From assembly GCA_964496705.1 (NCBI GenBank), contig CAZCBJ010000041.1, positions 1 to 23,565 on the forward strand: DNA of 23,565 nucleotides. Reading direction: 5' to 3'. The translations under genes and the position numbers were made by a program. Of the stretch, positions 22,941 to 23,565 are shown piece by piece. The notes beneath the pieces were generated by a model. It saw only the letters and a list, made by a program, of their open reading frames with translations, was not told the origin of the DNA and did no database searches. The stretch comes from CAZCBJ01 sp964496705 (GTDB taxonomy: Bacteria; Chloroflexota; Anaerolineae; Anaerolineales; Anaerolineaceae). Each line of letters begins with the position of its first letter. The first letter of the stretch is position 1.

Positions 22941-23565
22941 CTCTTTTTTATTGTTTGTCGTCTGCGCTCCGGGACTGGAGCCTTTTTTGCTGCAGGAGCT
23001 AACAGCGTTGGGGATGAGCCAGGCCAACCAGGCTGGCGGTCGAGGTGGAATGGACTTGTTGGCCGAAGAGCACGGCGGGATTGAATTACCCGGCAATCAC
23101 GAGATTATCCAAAAAATCAACCTGTTCAGCCGGACCGCCACCCGCGTATTGGTTCGCCTGGGTGGTTTTCACACAACCTCATTTGAAGAATTGCGCAAAA
23201 AAGCCTCACGAATGGCCTGGGACCAATTCTTGACGCGGGATACACCCATCCTGCTCAAAGCCCGCTGCCGGAAATCAAAGCTCTATCATTCGGATGCGGT
23301 CGCAGAACGTGTGGCTGCAGCCGTCGGCGATGCACTCGGTGGGCGGATGAAAATCTGTACACCCTTGGAGGCAGAAAACCTGCCCCAAACCCAGCGCATT
23401 TTCATTCGCCTGGTGCTGGACGAATGCACGCTGTCCATCGATTCATCTGGTGAGTTGCTTCACCGGCGCGGATACCGCTTGGAATCGGCAAAAGCCCCGT
23501 TGCGCGAGACACTGGCTGCCGGTATGATCCTGGGCGCGGCGGCCGCCGGGCTGTCGTCGCTCCCG
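22933..23565 (+). CDS. RlmL-type THUMP-domain rRNA methyltransferase, N-terminal part (cut by window end)
   Basis: An open frame of 211 codons runs from the ATG at 22933, inside the last codons of ygiQ, to the end of the window without a stop. It reads MADSFLLFVVCAPGLEPFLL (typical RlmL/TrmN start), then a THUMP region (KINLFSRTATRVLVRLGGF, ILLKARCRKSKLYHSDAVAERV), then IDSSGELLHRRGYRLESAKAPLRETLAAGMI, the junction leading to the Rossmann-fold methyltransferase. Relatives methylate guanine-N2 in 23S rRNA. The SAM-binding and NPPY motifs lie beyond the window. The 8-bp overlap suggests translational coupling to ygiQ. Confidence 0.9.
   Translation, partial: MADSFLLFVVCAPGLEPFLLQELTALGMSQANQAGGRGGMDLLAEEHGGIELPGNHEIIQKINLFSRTATRVLVRLGGFHTTSFEELRKKASRMAWDQFLTRDTPILLKARCRKSKLYHSDAVAERVAAAVGDALGGRMKICTPLEAENLPQTQRIFIRLVLDECTLSIDSSGELLHRRGYRLESAKAPLRETLAAGMILGAAAAGLSSLP

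Overview
The window looks like chromosomal DNA of a Chloroflexota bacterium, most likely an Anaerolineae-type lineage recovered from a metagenome or draft assembly. This is inference from gene content: a GH57/DUF3536 enzyme next to a very large GH13 enzyme, a Bacillus FabL-type enoyl reductase, a stand-alone FtsZ paralogue, a CapA protein fused to a solute-binding-like domain, and an archaeal/SCP2-type thiolase. The run of ten N at 2486-2495 marks an assembly gap. Genes are tightly packed, often tail to tail, with intergenic spaces of a few bases.

Left part (1-7000). The start codon of a gene leaving the window lies at 26 on the minus strand. Upstream of it is a class III aminotransferase (minus strand), divergent from a FabL-like enoyl-ACP reductase. 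A minus-strand pair follows: a secreted SBP-CapA fusion and a cyclase/kynurenine-formamidase-like hydrolase interrupted by the gap. Then a plus-strand thiolase is followed after 7 bp by an AlkZ/YcaQ-related winged-helix protein.

Middle part (6935-12943). This is a glucan-metabolism locus. A 1158-residue GH13 protein on the plus strand meets a GH57/DUF3536 protein on the minus strand, with the two stop codons directly abutting. The GH57 gene follows an NAD-dependent epimerase-like gene whose -10 box lies so close to the ATG that the mRNA is probably leaderless.

FtsZ block (12944-16110). A TIM-barrel-like protein of unknown function is followed by an FtsZ, a 66-residue basic protein and a 70-residue membrane protein. 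The FtsZ carries His instead of the catalytic T7-loop Asp. A 175-bp MITE-like element with 21-bp terminal inverted repeats and an exact 5-bp target duplication sits right after the last stop codon, between the operon and its apparent intrinsic terminator.

Right part (16246-23565). A secreted protein with faint LytR-CpsA-Psr resemblance converges on a histidine phosphatase. A probable five-gene plus-strand operon then reads: PilZ (c-di-GMP) protein, membrane bPH2-SHOCT protein, S9 prolyl oligopeptidase, YgiQ-type radical SAM protein, and an RlmL-type THUMP methyltransferase cut by the window end.

No tRNA, rRNA or CRISPR array was seen. The strongest candidates for new biology are the FtsZ variant with its two small partner genes, and the MITE placed beside them.
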